Below are positions 1-7,239 of a DNA stretch of 21,324 nt, piece after piece; the first letter of the stretch is position 1, and each line of letters opens with the position of its first letter. Source of the stretch: a virus. The translations under genes and the position numbers were made by a program. Under the pieces are notes generated by a model that saw nothing but the letters and a program-made list of their open reading frames with translations, had not been told where the DNA came from and made no database searches. Location: IMG/VR virus record IMGVR_UViG_3300046777_000688, positions 1 through 21,324 of that record. One strand, 5' to 3'.

Positions 1-128
1 GGTTGGGGGGTGTTGCCTGCGGCGAGCCAGGCTTGGTAGACCTGCCAGTCGGTGTTGGCGGGGTCTGCGGGGATGCAGGCTCCGTCCGAGAGGCGGATGA
101 TGTTGGTGGTGTTGGTGAGTTGGTACAT
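1..128 (-). CDS. Small tail-fibre-associated protein, N-terminal part (cut by window edge)
   Basis: An open frame begins with ATG at 128, only two bases after the stop of the tail fibre gene, and runs off the left edge after 42 full codons. It starts [17 protein letters not shown] and continues with IPADPAN and a W-Q-V-Y-Q-A-W-L stretch ending in GNTPQ. Short proteins with this 'RLSDGA-IPADPAN-Y-WLA-GNTP' pattern often follow phage tail fibre genes and resemble the XkdW / fibre-accessory type. The position supports a role in fibre assembly or as a fibre tip, but the known examples have no firm function and the C-terminal part is not visible. The gene is very likely real because it is tightly coupled to the gene before it. 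Confidence 0.75.
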   Translation of the reverse strand, partial: MYQLTNTTNIIRLSDGACIPADPANTDWQVYQAWLAAGNTPQ

Positions 129-130
129 GG

Positions 131-1669
131 TCAAAGCTCCGCTGATGCGCTGACTCCAGTGACTGCAACGCTAGCCGAATGAAGGCCCGATTGGGCGTAT
201 CCGCCAATTCCAAGTGAGAAGCCGCCAGCCAACACGCTAATCGTCGCCCCCGTTCCGCTGGCGGGTGTTCCGGTCATGGTGGGGGTCGCCCTCATCGGCG
301 CCAACAGAGTGCGGGCATTGACGTTTGCGGGGTCGGAAGTACTCACAAATGCGAAGTTGGGGAGCGACTGGTAATACCTCTGCGCCAGAGCCAACTCAGC
401 CCCATAAGGCCGATGCTCAAACGGCGTGGCAACCGAGCCCACCTCTAACTGCACGCCTGTGATGGCGAAGATGTTGCCGATGGTGTCTAGACAGTTGACT
501 TGGGCGGAGGTGGCATAGAACGACCCGGTCTGCCATGCGTTCGCGGTTGTTTGGAAAGAGCTACCCGCAGCAAGCGCCCAGCACACATCAATACCAGTGC
601 CGTTTGTCCAGTCCCAAGTTCCTGCGGTAATCAGGCCACCAGATACCGTGACGGATTTGAACTCCCAAGTATTTGCGGCGCTGATGGTGTATTCGGCAAC
701 GTAAGTTCTGTTAAAACCCGAGTTTTGAAGTGCAACGCAATGGGTGCCGGTTTTGCTGGAACGAACCCAGAACGACAGCGTAAAGGTGCGACCAATAAGA
801 TCGCGTGCGTTGTAGCCTTCTACGCGTTGTCGCTCTACAAAAACATCCCCTGTTGCTATGCTAGTGTCCGCTGTCGTGACAGCGATGCGTAGCGAATTTT
901 GAAACTCGTTGTTGCTCGGGACATCCGACTGCTGAGAGATTGTTGCGACTGCACTAGTTACATAATCGGTGCGCCACCGATCCAACGTGTACGTGCCATT
1001 GGCGACAGCCGCAAAACTCGTCCCCCGCTGCGCGATCTCCATCTTGCCGTTGATGATCTTGTTTCTCATCCCCGCAAGCTGGCCTCCGTTGTAGGAGGTC
1101 GCCTGAAATCCGCCCGCGACAGCAAAGGTTGACCCGTCGAACGTCAGCGCACTCCCCGTAGCCAAAGCAGACGTTGAAGATGCGTAGACGATCCCGTTGG
1201 CGGTAAATGCTGATGAACTCCCTGTGCCACCCGAAGCCGCAGGCAAAGCCGAGCCCAGCGTCAGAGAAGCAAAGTAGTTCTCCGCCACCACCACGTTCGT
1301 GCCATCACACCGCAGTGTCATGGAAGCACCGTTGGGCACCGAGATCCCTGATCCGGCAGAGGTCTTGACCGTCTGCGCAAACCCCGTGCTGTTGGTCACG
1401 AAGTACAGCTTGCTGGCCGTTGGGACGATGACCTGATAAGAAGCCCCCGGCGTGCCGCCCAGCACGAGGAACATGGACTTTGCTTCGTCAGCAACACCGT
1501 TGGCGTTTGTCAGCGTGTAGTTCGCCGCCGTCATCGTGATGCTGGTGGTCCCTGCAACCGCCTTATCGACCAGAGCAGTCAGGCTGTCGTTGACCTGCGT
1601 GCCCCAGGTGCCAGAGTACTCCCCGGTAGCAGGCTGGATCAGTTTAAGACTTGCGGTATATGAAGGCAT
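131..1669 (-). CDS. Tail fibre / receptor-binding protein
   Basis: This 512-residue protein begins [20 protein letters not shown], the usual start of phage fibre proteins that attach to the virion through the N terminus. Residues about 1-140 are a Thr/Ser/Gly-rich beta region. A linker with the LPAASGGTG signature follows near residue 142. From about residue 200 the frame reads [18 protein letters not shown] and later [22 protein letters not shown] and [18 protein letters not shown]. These are typical of a jelly-roll, carbohydrate-binding-like domain in fibre and tail spike proteins. The protein probably recognises the host surface. No catalytic depolymerase motif is evident. It lies 11 bases after the repeat protein and just before a small accessory gene, which is a usual fibre-locus order. 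Confidence is high for a fibre; the receptor is unknown. Confidence 0.88.
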   Translation of the reverse strand: MPSYTASLKLIQPATGEYSGTWGTQVNDSLTALVDKAVAGTTSITMTAANYTLTNANGVADEAKSMFLVLGGTPGASYQVIVPTASKLYFVTNSTGFAQTVKTSAGSGISVPNGASMTLRCDGTNVVVAENYFASLTLGSALPAASGGTGSSSAFTANGIVYASSTSALATGSALTFDGSTFAVAGGFQATSYNGGQLAGMRNKIINGKMEIAQRGTSFAAVANGTYTLDRWRTDYVTSAVATISQQSDVPSNNEFQNSLRIAVTTADTSIATGDVFVERQRVEGYNARDLIGRTFTLSFWVRSSKTGTHCVALQNSGFNRTYVAEYTISAANTWEFKSVTVSGGLITAGTWDWTNGTGIDVCWALAAGSSFQTTANAWQTGSFYATSAQVNCLDTIGNIFAITGVQLEVGSVATPFEHRPYGAELALAQRYYQSLPNFAFVSTSDPANVNARTLLAPMRATPTMTGTPASGTGATISVLAGGFSLGIGGYAQSGLHSASVAVTGVSASAEL

Positions 1670-1680
1670 TTGAACCTCAG

Positions 1681-2970
1681 TTAGTTGCTGGTATCCACAT
1701 CAACCCAGGCAGTGGGGTCGGCGGTGTTCACATCGTCCCAGACAGTAGCGGGATCATCGCCTACCGCTTGCCAAAGGTCAAGCGTTGTGTTATTGACTGC
1801 GGGCCACAACGTGGCCGGAGCGGCTGGGGTATTTTGCCATGTCTGCCCCGGCGACGAGGGCGCTGGTTGCCATCCACTAGACTGTGCGGTTCCCACTGGT
1901 GTCCACCCACTAGGCTGTGCTGTAGCAACAGGGCTCCATGTGGCACTAGGAACCGTTGAAACCGCTTGCCACCCAGGAGTTTGCGCGTCGGGAATAACCT
2001 GCCAGCCAGCGCCCTGTTGGTCTGCGATGTCCTGCCAGTCTGGGCTCTGCGTATCAACAATGACTTGCCACCGCAGCCGAGCAAAAAACGCATCAAGCGC
2101 ACTTACCTGCTCTATCAAGTCTGCAAGGAACAGACGGCCTGCTGTGTAAATATCTTCTGCTTGTGTAGTCTCGGAAACATCGGCGTACAGGACCGCAGTG
2201 TTTGTTGCAACATCTTGCGCCGTGCCTATTTCCACTATGGTGGACAACAGAACAACTGAGGTAGCAACCGTATCTAACGCAGTTGCGTTTTCGTTGCTGG
2301 AAGCTGCAAGACTTCTTGTTGCGTTGACCGCGTCTGCCGCTGTTGCTGTCTCGCTTACGGTGTTTGTAAATATCTGCCCTTGATTGACAGAATCAAGCGC
2401 TGTGGCCGTTTCAGAGACCGCAGTAATAAACGTCTGAGTGGAACTGGCACTATCCAGCGCAGTTGCAGTTTCTGAAGTATTTGCACCAAATACGGCTCTT
2501 GCGGATACAGCATCTAACGCAGTGACGTTCTCTGCAATGGTGCTTCTAAATACAAGCGAAGACGCTGTTATGTCTACTGCGGTGGATGTTTCAGAAACGG
2601 CGCTAGATATTGTGTACCTAGCACTTACAGAATCCGCAGCAGTGACTGTTTCTGAAGTTGATGCGACAAGTGTTCTAAGCGCACTTACGCTATCAGCGGC
2701 TGTAGCCGTTTCCAAAATTGATGGCGCGAGTGTTCGCAGTGCGCTAACGCTGTCAAGCGCAGTAGCCGTCTCAGATACCGAAGATGTAAACGCCTGTACT
2801 GAACTAACGCTGTCAGCGGCTGTAACGGTTTCAGAAACTGCTGAATTTAACGTCCCTGTTCTTGAGACGGTATCAGAGGCGTTGGCAGTCTCGGAAACGT
2901 CGGTATCAAATACCGACAGTCCCCAGCCAACCTGCCCCCAGGAGCCAGAGCCCCAGCCCCCATTGGACAT
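1681..2970 (-). CDS. Virion protein made of two repeat arrays (14 x 20 aa and 11 x 11 aa)
   Basis: The 429 residues divide exactly: a 23-residue Gly/Trp head (GGWGSGSWGQVGWG), 13 full 20-residue repeats plus a 17-residue fourteenth (residues 24-300), 11 repeats of exactly 11 residues each starting with Trp (301-421), and an 8-residue end (WVDVDTSN). The 20-residue consensus is close to AVSETATALDSVSALRTLAS, with Glu at position 4, Ala at 8 and Asp at 10 most constant. The 11-residue units look like WQAVPTAQPSG. A Gly/Trp head of this type is common at the start of phage tail-region proteins. There is no enzyme motif. The protein lies directly before the tail fibre and after a DUF2158-like gene, so I infer an elongated stalk, spike or fibre-linked component. 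The constant repeat lengths suggest a regular beta structure, possibly oligomeric. The specific function is unknown. Confidence 0.72.
   Translation of the reverse strand: MSNGGWGSGSWGQVGWGLSVFDTDVSETANASDTVSRTGTLNSAVSETVTAADSVSSVQAFTSSVSETATALDSVSALRTLAPSILETATAADSVSALRTLVASTSETVTAADSVSARYTISSAVSETSTAVDITASSLVFRSTIAENVTALDAVSARAVFGANTSETATALDSASSTQTFITAVSETATALDSVNQGQIFTNTVSETATAADAVNATRSLAASSNENATALDTVATSVVLLSTIVEIGTAQDVATNTAVLYADVSETTQAEDIYTAGRLFLADLIEQVSALDAFFARLRWQVIVDTQSPDWQDIADQQGAGWQVIPDAQTPGWQAVSTVPSATWSPVATAQPSGWTPVGTAQSSGWQPAPSSPGQTWQNTPAAPATLWPAVNNTTLDLWQAVGDDPATVWDDVNTADPTAWVDVDTSN
1717..2070 (-). repeat. 33-bp-period coding repeat (Trp-led 11-mers)
   Basis: The C-terminal array of the repeat protein has eleven full units of 33 bp, each beginning with a TGG (Trp) codon, and a twelfth partial unit runs to the stop. 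The spacing of Trp is exactly 11 residues throughout. Only Trp at position 1 is invariant; Val or Ile at position 4 and Pro/Gly near the end are common. Confidence 0.88.
2071..2901 (-). repeat. 60-bp-period coding tandem repeat (14 units)
   Basis: This DNA encodes residues 24-300 of the repeat protein. Units are 60 bp long, always in frame, with no insertions until the last unit, which lacks three codons. The SETATA-LDSV core recurs while the end of each unit varies. The third codon positions differ between units, so the array is old or has diverged under protein-level selection and is not a recent slippage product. Confidence 0.9.
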
Positions 2971-2973
2971 TCA

Positions 2974-3153
2974 TCAGGACTCCACAGCTTGCAACTCGTC
3001 GGCCTTGAACCAACGCTGCTGGGTATCGCCTTCCAGATCTTGCCACTCAACGAGGCAGGAAACCTCGCCGTCTTCGTTCATGCGCATCGACAGGATCGGC
3101 CCCGTGGGCACAACCGCCTTGAGCGCTACAACGTCACCTTTTTTGAAAGCCAT
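2974..3153 (-). CDS. Small DUF2158 (YodC)-like protein
   Basis: This 59-codon gene starts with ATG at 3153 behind a strong AAGGAG ribosome site about six bases upstream, and stops at 2974, four bases before the start of the repeat protein. The product starts MAFKKGDVVALKAVVPTGPI and later has VSCLVEWQDLEGD and QRWFKADEL. This matches the shape of DUF2158/YodC-like proteins: an N-terminal GD-V-LK strand, a Gly-Pro turn, a C-V-W strand and a W-F---EL end. These are small SH3-like beta proteins found in bacteria and phages, with no established biochemical role. Its place between virion genes suggests that it is co-expressed late. The gene is well supported; the family assignment is moderate. Confidence 0.7.
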   Translation of the reverse strand: MAFKKGDVVALKAVVPTGPILSMRMNEDGEVSCLVEWQDLEGDTQQRWFKADELQAVES

Positions 3154-3163
3154 GTTCTACTCC

Positions 3164-3745
3164 TTAAACAGCATCAAGGTTGAACGTGTACGTGACGTTC
3201 AGTGTGTCACCAGAAACCACTGCACGGTCCCCTGGAGACTGGAAGTCCGACGCCGAGAACAAAATCCCCGTGGTGCCGCTCTTCGTGCTGTTGCTGATCA
3301 GGAAAGCCCCACCAACCGTGGCCGTAGCGTTGATGGTAAACGCCGCAGGAGATGCGGAGTTGCTGATGACCGAAGGGTCTGCCGTGGTCGCCGTGCCAAA
3401 GGTCGCCGCAGGACGTGTTGCGTTGCTGTAAGGGACCACCTCAGTCCAACCCGCGTGAGAAGCAGCGGTATCGCTTGCAGCGGGCGTGTTCGACGCGCCT
3501 GCGCCATACAGACCAATGAACCACGTAGCGGTGTATGCACTGCCACTGAAGTACTTGGCGTTCATGTCTTGCAGACCGACGTTCACAACAAGATTCGGGC
3601 ACTCGGCAACCCACTTTACTTGGCCGTCTGCCCCGACGCACTCCATGCGGTACACACCGCCAGCCTTGGCTGCATCCGTAGCGCGTTTGGCGGTAGACAG
3701 GGCGCTTGCCACAAGGTCTTGGGATTTTGCGTTTTCGTTGGACAT
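3164..3745 (-). CDS. Tail-region structural protein, unknown family
   Basis: The 193-residue product has a polar, Ala/Lys-rich helical start (about residues 1-28), then VYRMECVGADGQVKWVAECPNLVVNVGLQDMNAKYFSG, then a long Ser/Thr/Ala/Gly beta region ending in LNVTYTFNLDAV. The 'N-V--GLQDM--KYF-GSAYTATWFIGLYG' stretch is familiar from structural proteins of uncultured phages encoded near fibre genes, where it is usually called a hypothetical or tail protein. There is no signal peptide, membrane segment or catalytic motif. It is followed by the DUF2158-like gene after a short gap and preceded by another virion protein. A role as a minor tail or spike component is inferred from composition and position. 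Confidence 0.62.
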   Translation of the reverse strand: MSNENAKSQDLVASALSTAKRATDAAKAGGVYRMECVGADGQVKWVAECPNLVVNVGLQDMNAKYFSGSAYTATWFIGLYGAGASNTPAASDTAASHAGWTEVVPYSNATRPAATFGTATTADPSVISNSASPAAFTINATATVGGAFLISNSTKSGTTGILFSASDFQSPGDRAVVSGDTLNVTYTFNLDAV

Positions 3746-3754
3746 GGTTGTTCC

Positions 3755-4171
3755 TTAACTAAACCGAAGAAGCGCCGTCGTCGCCGTAGCGGTGGGCATC
3801 TGAACCGTAAAATTTGGCCCAGCAATTTTGTCTGCACCAAAATCTAACACGGCGATAGCGCGGTTGGCCTTGGATGTGTTGTAGATCAACCCGCCCCGAG
3901 CGACAAAATTAACGCCCATCCATGTTGGGTTATTGAACGTGGCGTAGGCCGTTGTGCCAGAGAGCAACACCTGAACATTCACAAGCACTTCACCACCAGC
4001 GGTGTAACCTGTGCCCACAACTTCACCTGTAGCCGTGTAGACCGTAGTATCCGCGCCAAGGGGGGCAGCACTCGTATAGAGCGCCATCTTCAACACATCA
4101 GTGTCCAAGTCGTGGATAGCCAGCCATGACTCCCGCTTAAACGAAGAACACATCGTCTGCACCAGGGCCAT
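3755..4171 (-). CDS. Virion structural protein, unknown family
   Basis: This 138-residue protein starts MALVQTMCSSFKRESWLAIHDL directly after the stop of the adaptor-like gene (the ATG abuts the stop), so translation is probably coupled. After the first helix it is mostly beta, with FKMALYTSAAPLG-like and TGYTAGGEVL segments and a C-terminal ANRAIAVLDFGADK stretch. I recall similar proteins in phage tail or neck clusters, where they are generally called hypothetical or putative structural. Its length is complete, with no truncation. No enzyme motif is visible. A minor tail or head-completion role is inferred only from context. Confidence 0.58.
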   Translation of the reverse strand: MALVQTMCSSFKRESWLAIHDLDTDVLKMALYTSAAPLGADTTVYTATGEVVGTGYTAGGEVLVNVQVLLSGTTAYATFNNPTWMGVNFVARGGLIYNTSKANRAIAVLDFGADKIAGPNFTVQMPTATATTALLRFS

Positions 4172-4828
4172 TTAGACCACCTTCGTCCTGACTTGGCCGC
4201 TGCGGTAGGCATCCTGCCGTTGTTTCCCATCACCAAGGTTCTTCAGCAAAACCAGCGACTGGGCGTATTCCTTGTCCATCATCTGCACGATGTCTTGCTC
4301 TTGCTTCATAAATCGGGCAGCTTCGACCATTACCGCGTTGAACAGCGCGGAGTCAAAGTTGTCACCCAGCCAAGACGTACCCGCAGTCACGATGCTCACC
4401 GGGTAGTAGAAGTAGTGCAGTTCTGCCGTCAACCCAGCAGAAGGAGTTGGACCGAGGATGAAGGTCAACTCCGTTAAATTTGACGAGTCAGGGCCGAACA
4501 GGGCGTAGTACTTTGGAGTTCCGGTCGTGCTGGGATTCGGGAACGCCGAGCGGATGAAGTTCACATCCTTGTTCAGCAGGTACTCGTAGTTCCCCGACCC
4601 ATCAATGACCGCAAGGCTGAATACAGACAAGAAATCTGTAGGAGCAGAGAGGTACTGGTTCCCGTTGGTCAGCGTGCCCGTGACGTTCTTGCGAAGCGCA
4701 GGAAGCTGCACAGAGTTGTAGATGCGCTGCTCTGCCAACTGCGTGAGCGTGGCAAAGTCTGTCGAAGAGAACGTATTTTCAGTACTGTCCTCGACGGCAG
4801 TCTGAAGCTGCGCATACGTCAATGCCAC
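4172..4828 (-). CDS. Head-tail adaptor-like protein
   Basis: I take the start at the GTG at 4828, not at the upstream limit of the frame. It gives an N terminus VALTYAQLQTAVEDSTEN that looks native, it lies 10 bases after the stop of the previous gene, and a TGAGGT ribosome-site-like sequence precedes it. The 218-residue product has helical ends (AEQRIYNSVQLPALRKN near the start; FMKQEQDIVQMMDKEYAQSL near the end) around a beta core. This layout is typical of phage adaptor or tail-tubular proteins that join the portal to the tail. I recall the same signature in proteins called 'phage adaptor protein' in uncultured phages. A second adaptor-like gene lies at 5957-6652. The assignment is by remembered similarity and fold pattern. 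Confidence 0.62.
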   Translation of the reverse strand: MALTYAQLQTAVEDSTENTFSSTDFATLTQLAEQRIYNSVQLPALRKNVTGTLTNGNQYLSAPTDFLSVFSLAVIDGSGNYEYLLNKDVNFIRSAFPNPSTTGTPKYYALFGPDSSNLTELTFILGPTPSAGLTAELHYFYYPVSIVTAGTSWLGDNFDSALFNAVMVEAARFMKQEQDIVQMMDKEYAQSLVLLKNLGDGKQRQDAYRSGQVRTKVV

Positions 4829-4838
4829 GATCAGTACC

Positions 4839-5030
4839 TCACGCCATTGGCCCGCGAGACATGAAGCCGCGAGTAGCTGCACCCGACCCACGCTGCTTGA
4901 TCCCAGTGGTCTTCGGCCCCGGAGCGGACTCCTTGGAGATGTTGCCCACCACCATGCACAGGTCACGCGGGTTAACCGGGCCTTGCGGGTATGCCTGCTT
5001 GGCCGGAGGAAGTTGCTTGATCTTGCTCAT
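4839..5030 (-). CDS. Small basic protein with RG-x-GAATRG tail
   Basis: The product has 63 residues. It starts MSKIKQLPPAKQAYPQGPVN and ends TGIKQRGSGAATRG followed by FMSRGPMA. The start is four bases after the stop of the previous small gene. The end motif (I-K-x-R-G-x-GAA-T-[KR]-G-x(3)-RGPMA) is one I recognise from short, uncharacterised proteins in marine and freshwater phage structural clusters. It is basic and predicted disordered, with no fold motif. It belongs to the group of small Gly/Lys/Arg-rich proteins between 4.8 and 7.2 kb. A role in the virion, for instance as a DNA-facing or cementing peptide, would be a guess. Confidence 0.65.
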   Translation of the reverse strand: MSKIKQLPPAKQAYPQGPVNPRDLCMVVGNISKESAPGPKTTGIKQRGSGAATRGFMSRGPMA

Positions 5031-5033
5031 GTT

Positions 5034-5189
5034 TCACCCCGACTTCTGGTTCATGGCGCGGGACATATTCTTGCCCAGGCGCATACGGTCCTCAGAGGTG
5101 GGACCGCCCTTCTTGAAGCCTTTGCTGTGCATGGCTTTCACGTGCTTGCCAACTTCTTGCTTGGCAACTTTGCGCATTGCTTTTTCCAT
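5034..5189 (-). CDS. Very small lysine-rich protein (51 aa)
   Basis: The frame has two adjacent ATG codons at 5192 and 5189. The ribosome site AAGGAG overlaps the stop of the upstream gene and ends two bases before the first ATG, so the second ATG (five-base spacing) is the better start. The product starts MEKAMRKVAKQEVGKHVKAM and continues HSKGFKKGGPTSEDR, ending RAMNQKSG. It is strongly basic and helical in its first half. Short proteins with this 'KVAKQEVK-HEK-MH' and 'FKKGGPT-EDRM--GRN' form occur in other phage structural clusters; their function is unknown. It is four bases from the next gene, in one cotranscribed series. Confidence 0.7.
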   Translation of the reverse strand: MEKAMRKVAKQEVGKHVKAMHSKGFKKGGPTSEDRMRLGKNMSRAMNQKSG

Positions 5190-5198
5190 CATCGCTCC

Positions 5199-5591
5199 TT
5201 AGGTCGTGACAATTTGGACTGTACCAACATATCCCTGACCTACCAAGCTGTTTGGCGTCAGGGGCGCATCAAAACCACTGGAACCTCCAACAGGGTTCCA
5301 ACCCCACTCAATAACCCGGCTACCCCCACCGAACGAGCCCGTAGCAGTCACACCGGATGAGTACCAAGTGTTCGTGTCAGGACGGGGATCGCGGATGGCC
5401 TGGGGGTCACTGACTGGGTACATCCCAAGTTGAAGTTGAGGATGGTCCGGGCTCCAACATTCTGGGCACGAACGGATTTGCGTTTGCTTGGTCTTGACTA
5501 CTTCGTTCTTTAGCTTTTTGAGGTCAAATCGAAACCCGCAACGGTCGCACACGCCCCATGCCTTTGCACCGTTTGCAAAGCGGTTGCTCAT
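5199..5591 (-). CDS. Zinc-ribbon protein with Gly/Trp-rich tail
   Basis: This 130-residue protein has two CxxC pairs, C15-DR-C18 and C42-PE-C45, the second followed by a WSPDHPQ segment. This is a classic zinc-ribbon spacing and should bind one zinc ion. The second half is Gly/Ser/Thr-rich (SSGVTATGSFGGGSR, EWGWNPVGGSSGF) with a final beta segment VGQGYVGTVQIVTT. Zinc ribbons near phage neck genes are recurrent in uncultured phages but uncharacterised. The start codon overlaps the stop of the previous gene by four bases (ATGA). It might be a small virion component or a DNA-binding protein; neither is shown. Confidence 0.68.
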   Translation of the reverse strand: MSNRFANGAKAWGVCDRCGFRFDLKKLKNEVVKTKQTQIRSCPECWSPDHPQLQLGMYPVSDPQAIRDPRPDTNTWYSSGVTATGSFGGGSRVIEWGWNPVGGSSGFDAPLTPNSLVGQGYVGTVQIVTT

Positions 5592-5953
5592 ACAAACTTA
5601 CCCCGCGTCTTGCCTCGTTTCTCACACCCACTGCCACGAACTTTTACAACTCCACCCTTCTTGTACTCTTTTTCTTCTTCGGGCTTTTCCTGCACAATTT
5701 GTCGCAGTAAGGTGTCGTACTTGATTTTGTTGGCCGCTTCTTTGGCTTCACTGACTCCTCGGTCAGGCTTCACCATCCTAACAGGCCCGCCCGCACGCAT
5801 GATGTTTGGAGTTTTTCTAATTGGCAGCAACATGCCAACTTCAGGGTAGTACCCGTCAATAGCATCCCGCCCATTGCGGTTCATGTCCGCCGAACGCCGA
5901 GACTCACGCTCTCGGTCAGACATCTCCAGAAAATGCTTCTTGCGGTACGGCAT
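5588..5953 (-). CDS. Basic protein with C-terminal RGKTRGKFV motif
   Basis: The 121-residue product starts MPYRKKHFLEMSDRERESRR, has a central MLLPIRKTPNIMRAGGPVRM part, a charged helix (EAKEAANKIKYDTLLRQIV) and the tail KKGGVVKVRGSG then CEKRGKTRGKFV. The tail closely matches the end of the 6886-7239 product (CAMRGKTKGKYI). It has no membrane or catalytic motif. It lies between an adaptor-like gene and the zinc-ribbon gene in the late operon. The gene is well supported by tight packing; its role is unknown. Confidence 0.68.
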   Translation of the reverse strand: MPYRKKHFLEMSDRERESRRSADMNRNGRDAIDGYYPEVGMLLPIRKTPNIMRAGGPVRMVKPDRGVSEAKEAANKIKYDTLLRQIVQEKPEEEKEYKKGGVVKVRGSGCEKRGKTRGKFV

Positions 5954-5956
5954 GGC

Positions 5957-6652
5957 TTATCCTATGAACATTTGTCTTGGAACAAATCGGACAGCACTGC
6001 GGTCTCTATCTTCGGAACTAGCAAGGTCCCAGGCTTCATCATATTGAGCCTTCAATACCTGCATCCGCTCCATAGCGCCAGGAATCTTCATGGACAGGTA
6101 GTAAGCCAGCCCTGCCACCAGCGCGTTCAGGAAACGGAACGGGATATCTTGTGTGTACGTTCCTCCTGCGCCAGCGTCTTGAATCCTACGCAAACGCCAG
6201 TACACCAGCGTGTATGTCTGAGAATTGTCAGGCGTAGGCCACACCGTAAACTGCGGAGCTTCTGCTTGTCGGTTGATCCAAATTTGGATCGGCCTTGCAG
6301 ATTGGAGCTTGTTTGGGATGGACGAGTAGGTAGAAACACTGATGCGGGTGATGGTCAGGTCAGTTTGCGTGGAGACGTTTCCCGCGCCCGTGCGAATTAC
6401 ATGCTCAATCAGGTCTACCGTGTCAGCGGGCAGCGTGTAGGTATTAGTGCCAGCGGTAAGGACTTGTTGTCCTTGTTCCACAGTCCACAGGTTCACCCCC
6501 CGGTTTGCCCAATCCGTCAGCAACAAATTTAACGACCGACGTGCTGTACGGAGGTCGTATCCCGATCTGGCCTCAGAGCCACACCGCTCGAAGCATTCGT
6601 CCACGATCTCTGCAAGATCGAGATTAAACGTAGCGGTGCCGGATGTGGTCAT
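5957..6652 (-). CDS. Head-tail adaptor / tail accessory factor-like protein
   Basis: The product has 231 residues. It begins with a helical region (LDLAEIVDECFERCGSEARS, then YDLRTARRSLNLLLTDWAN), followed by a beta domain (TYTLPADTVDLIEHVI; PIQIWINRQAEAPQFTVWP; QTYTLVYWRLRRI) and a C-terminal helical part (RFLNALVAGLAYYLSMKI). An N-terminal helical bundle, beta core and C-terminal helix of about 200-230 residues match podovirus adaptor proteins such as the P22 gp4 / T7 tail-tubular type, which bind below the portal and close the head. The match is from remembered signatures, not an alignment. With the 4172-4828 product it gives two adaptor-like proteins, as expected for a neck built of two rings. 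Confidence 0.68.
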   Translation of the reverse strand: MTTSGTATFNLDLAEIVDECFERCGSEARSGYDLRTARRSLNLLLTDWANRGVNLWTVEQGQQVLTAGTNTYTLPADTVDLIEHVIRTGAGNVSTQTDLTITRISVSTYSSIPNKLQSARPIQIWINRQAEAPQFTVWPTPDNSQTYTLVYWRLRRIQDAGAGGTYTQDIPFRFLNALVAGLAYYLSMKIPGAMERMQVLKAQYDEAWDLASSEDRDRSAVRFVPRQMFIG

Positions 6653-6655
6653 GAC

Positions 6656-6886
6656 TTATTTCGCAGTCAGCGCAGAACGCTTGAAGGCTTTGGCAGTAGG
6701 AGCGCCGGGAGAACCCGGCTTGCGCATGGTTTCACCCGATCCAGCGGCAATCCGCTTGCGCTTGGCGTTAATGTTGGCATACAGACCAACTTCTCCGCCT
6801 TCTGCGTACTCGGTAAAGTTTGTGTTGTCACGGCGCTTCTTTACCACACCCTTGCGGATAGCGCCCATGCCACGGCTGGCAAGCAT
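6656..6886 (-). CDS. Small conserved phage protein, AKRKRIAAGSGE family
   Basis: This 76-residue product starts MLASRGMGAIRKGVVKKRRD and ends with a highly conserved stretch: LYANINAKRKRIAAGSGE, then MRKPGSPGAPTAKAF. I recognise this ending as one of the most recurrent short signatures in structural clusters of uncultured phages. No function is established. It is rich in Lys/Arg/Gly and probably extended. The ATG overlaps the TAA stop of the upstream gene by one base, so translation is coupled. It follows the DUF3008-like gene and precedes the adaptor gene, consistent with a minor virion or assembly role. Confidence 0.75.
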   Translation of the reverse strand: MLASRGMGAIRKGVVKKRRDNTNFTEYAEGGEVGLYANINAKRKRIAAGSGETMRKPGSPGAPTAKAFKRSALTAK

Positions 6887-7239
6887 TAGATGTACTTGCC
6901 TTTGGTCTTGCCACGCATAGCACAGCCGTCAATAGCTCCGCCCTTAGCCATCTTGACCATTGCGCCCCGAGTCTTGCCCTTGGACTCAATACCGCCGCCT
7001 TTAGCGTAGCCCTTGGCTTCGGCCATCTCGTGCTTGAGCATTGACTTCGGAGCGCCCTTCGTCTTCATGAAGGCCACTTCCTTGTTCATCATTTCCTTAG
7101 ACTCTTTCATACTGCCTCCTTCGGCATGGGCTTTGGGACCAACAAATTTTTTGGCAACGCTACGGGGGATGCCTGTGCCCTTGGGATCTTTCAGTGCCGC
7201 GTACATCAGCCTACGCTGAGCTTCGGACTTGACCGGCAT
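6886..7239 (-). CDS. DUF3008-like basic protein with GKT(K/R)G motifs
   Basis: The 117-residue product starts MPVKSEAQRRLMYAALKDP, followed by GIPRSVAKKFVGP. This 'KSEAQRRLM-AA---GIP-SVAK-F' opening is the DUF3008-type N-terminal motif seen in many small phage proteins. The rest is Lys/Gly/Met-rich and holds two related motifs, SKGKTRGAMV and, at the end, MRGKTKGKYI. The charge is strongly positive. Start and stop codons overlap the neighbouring genes by one base on each side. The function is unknown. Binding to packaged DNA or to a capsid surface is possible for such a basic repeat-like tail, but this is inference. Confidence 0.75.
   Translation of the reverse strand: MPVKSEAQRRLMYAALKDPKGTGIPRSVAKKFVGPKAHAEGGSMKESKEMMNKEVAFMKTKGAPKSMLKHEMAEAKGYAKGGGIESKGKTRGAMVKMAKGGAIDGCAMRGKTKGKYI

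Noticed and set aside
2071-2901. 60-bp periodic DNA as CRISPR or non-coding repeat
   Set aside because: Units are codon-phased, vary along the whole length, have no constant repeat/variable spacer pattern, and form a continuous protein frame.
2438-3847. Long open frame on the plus strand opposite the repeat protein
   Set aside because: It is the mirror of the repetitive minus-strand gene and runs across three real minus-strand genes. Its repeated Ala/Val/Ser text reflects the repeats on the other strand, and the rest is Arg-rich noise.
4471-4485. CCGTTAAATTTGACG, one mismatch from the dyad
   Set aside because: It lies inside the adaptor-like coding region, away from the cluster, has an imperfect right arm, and is a plausible chance match in about 21 kb; several half sites occur likewise.
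4829-4966. N-terminal extension of the adaptor-like frame to an upstream start
   Set aside because: The extra residues (Arg/Trp/Ser-rich) overlap the 4839-5030 gene and look non-native; the GTG at 4828 gives a typical N terminus and spacing.
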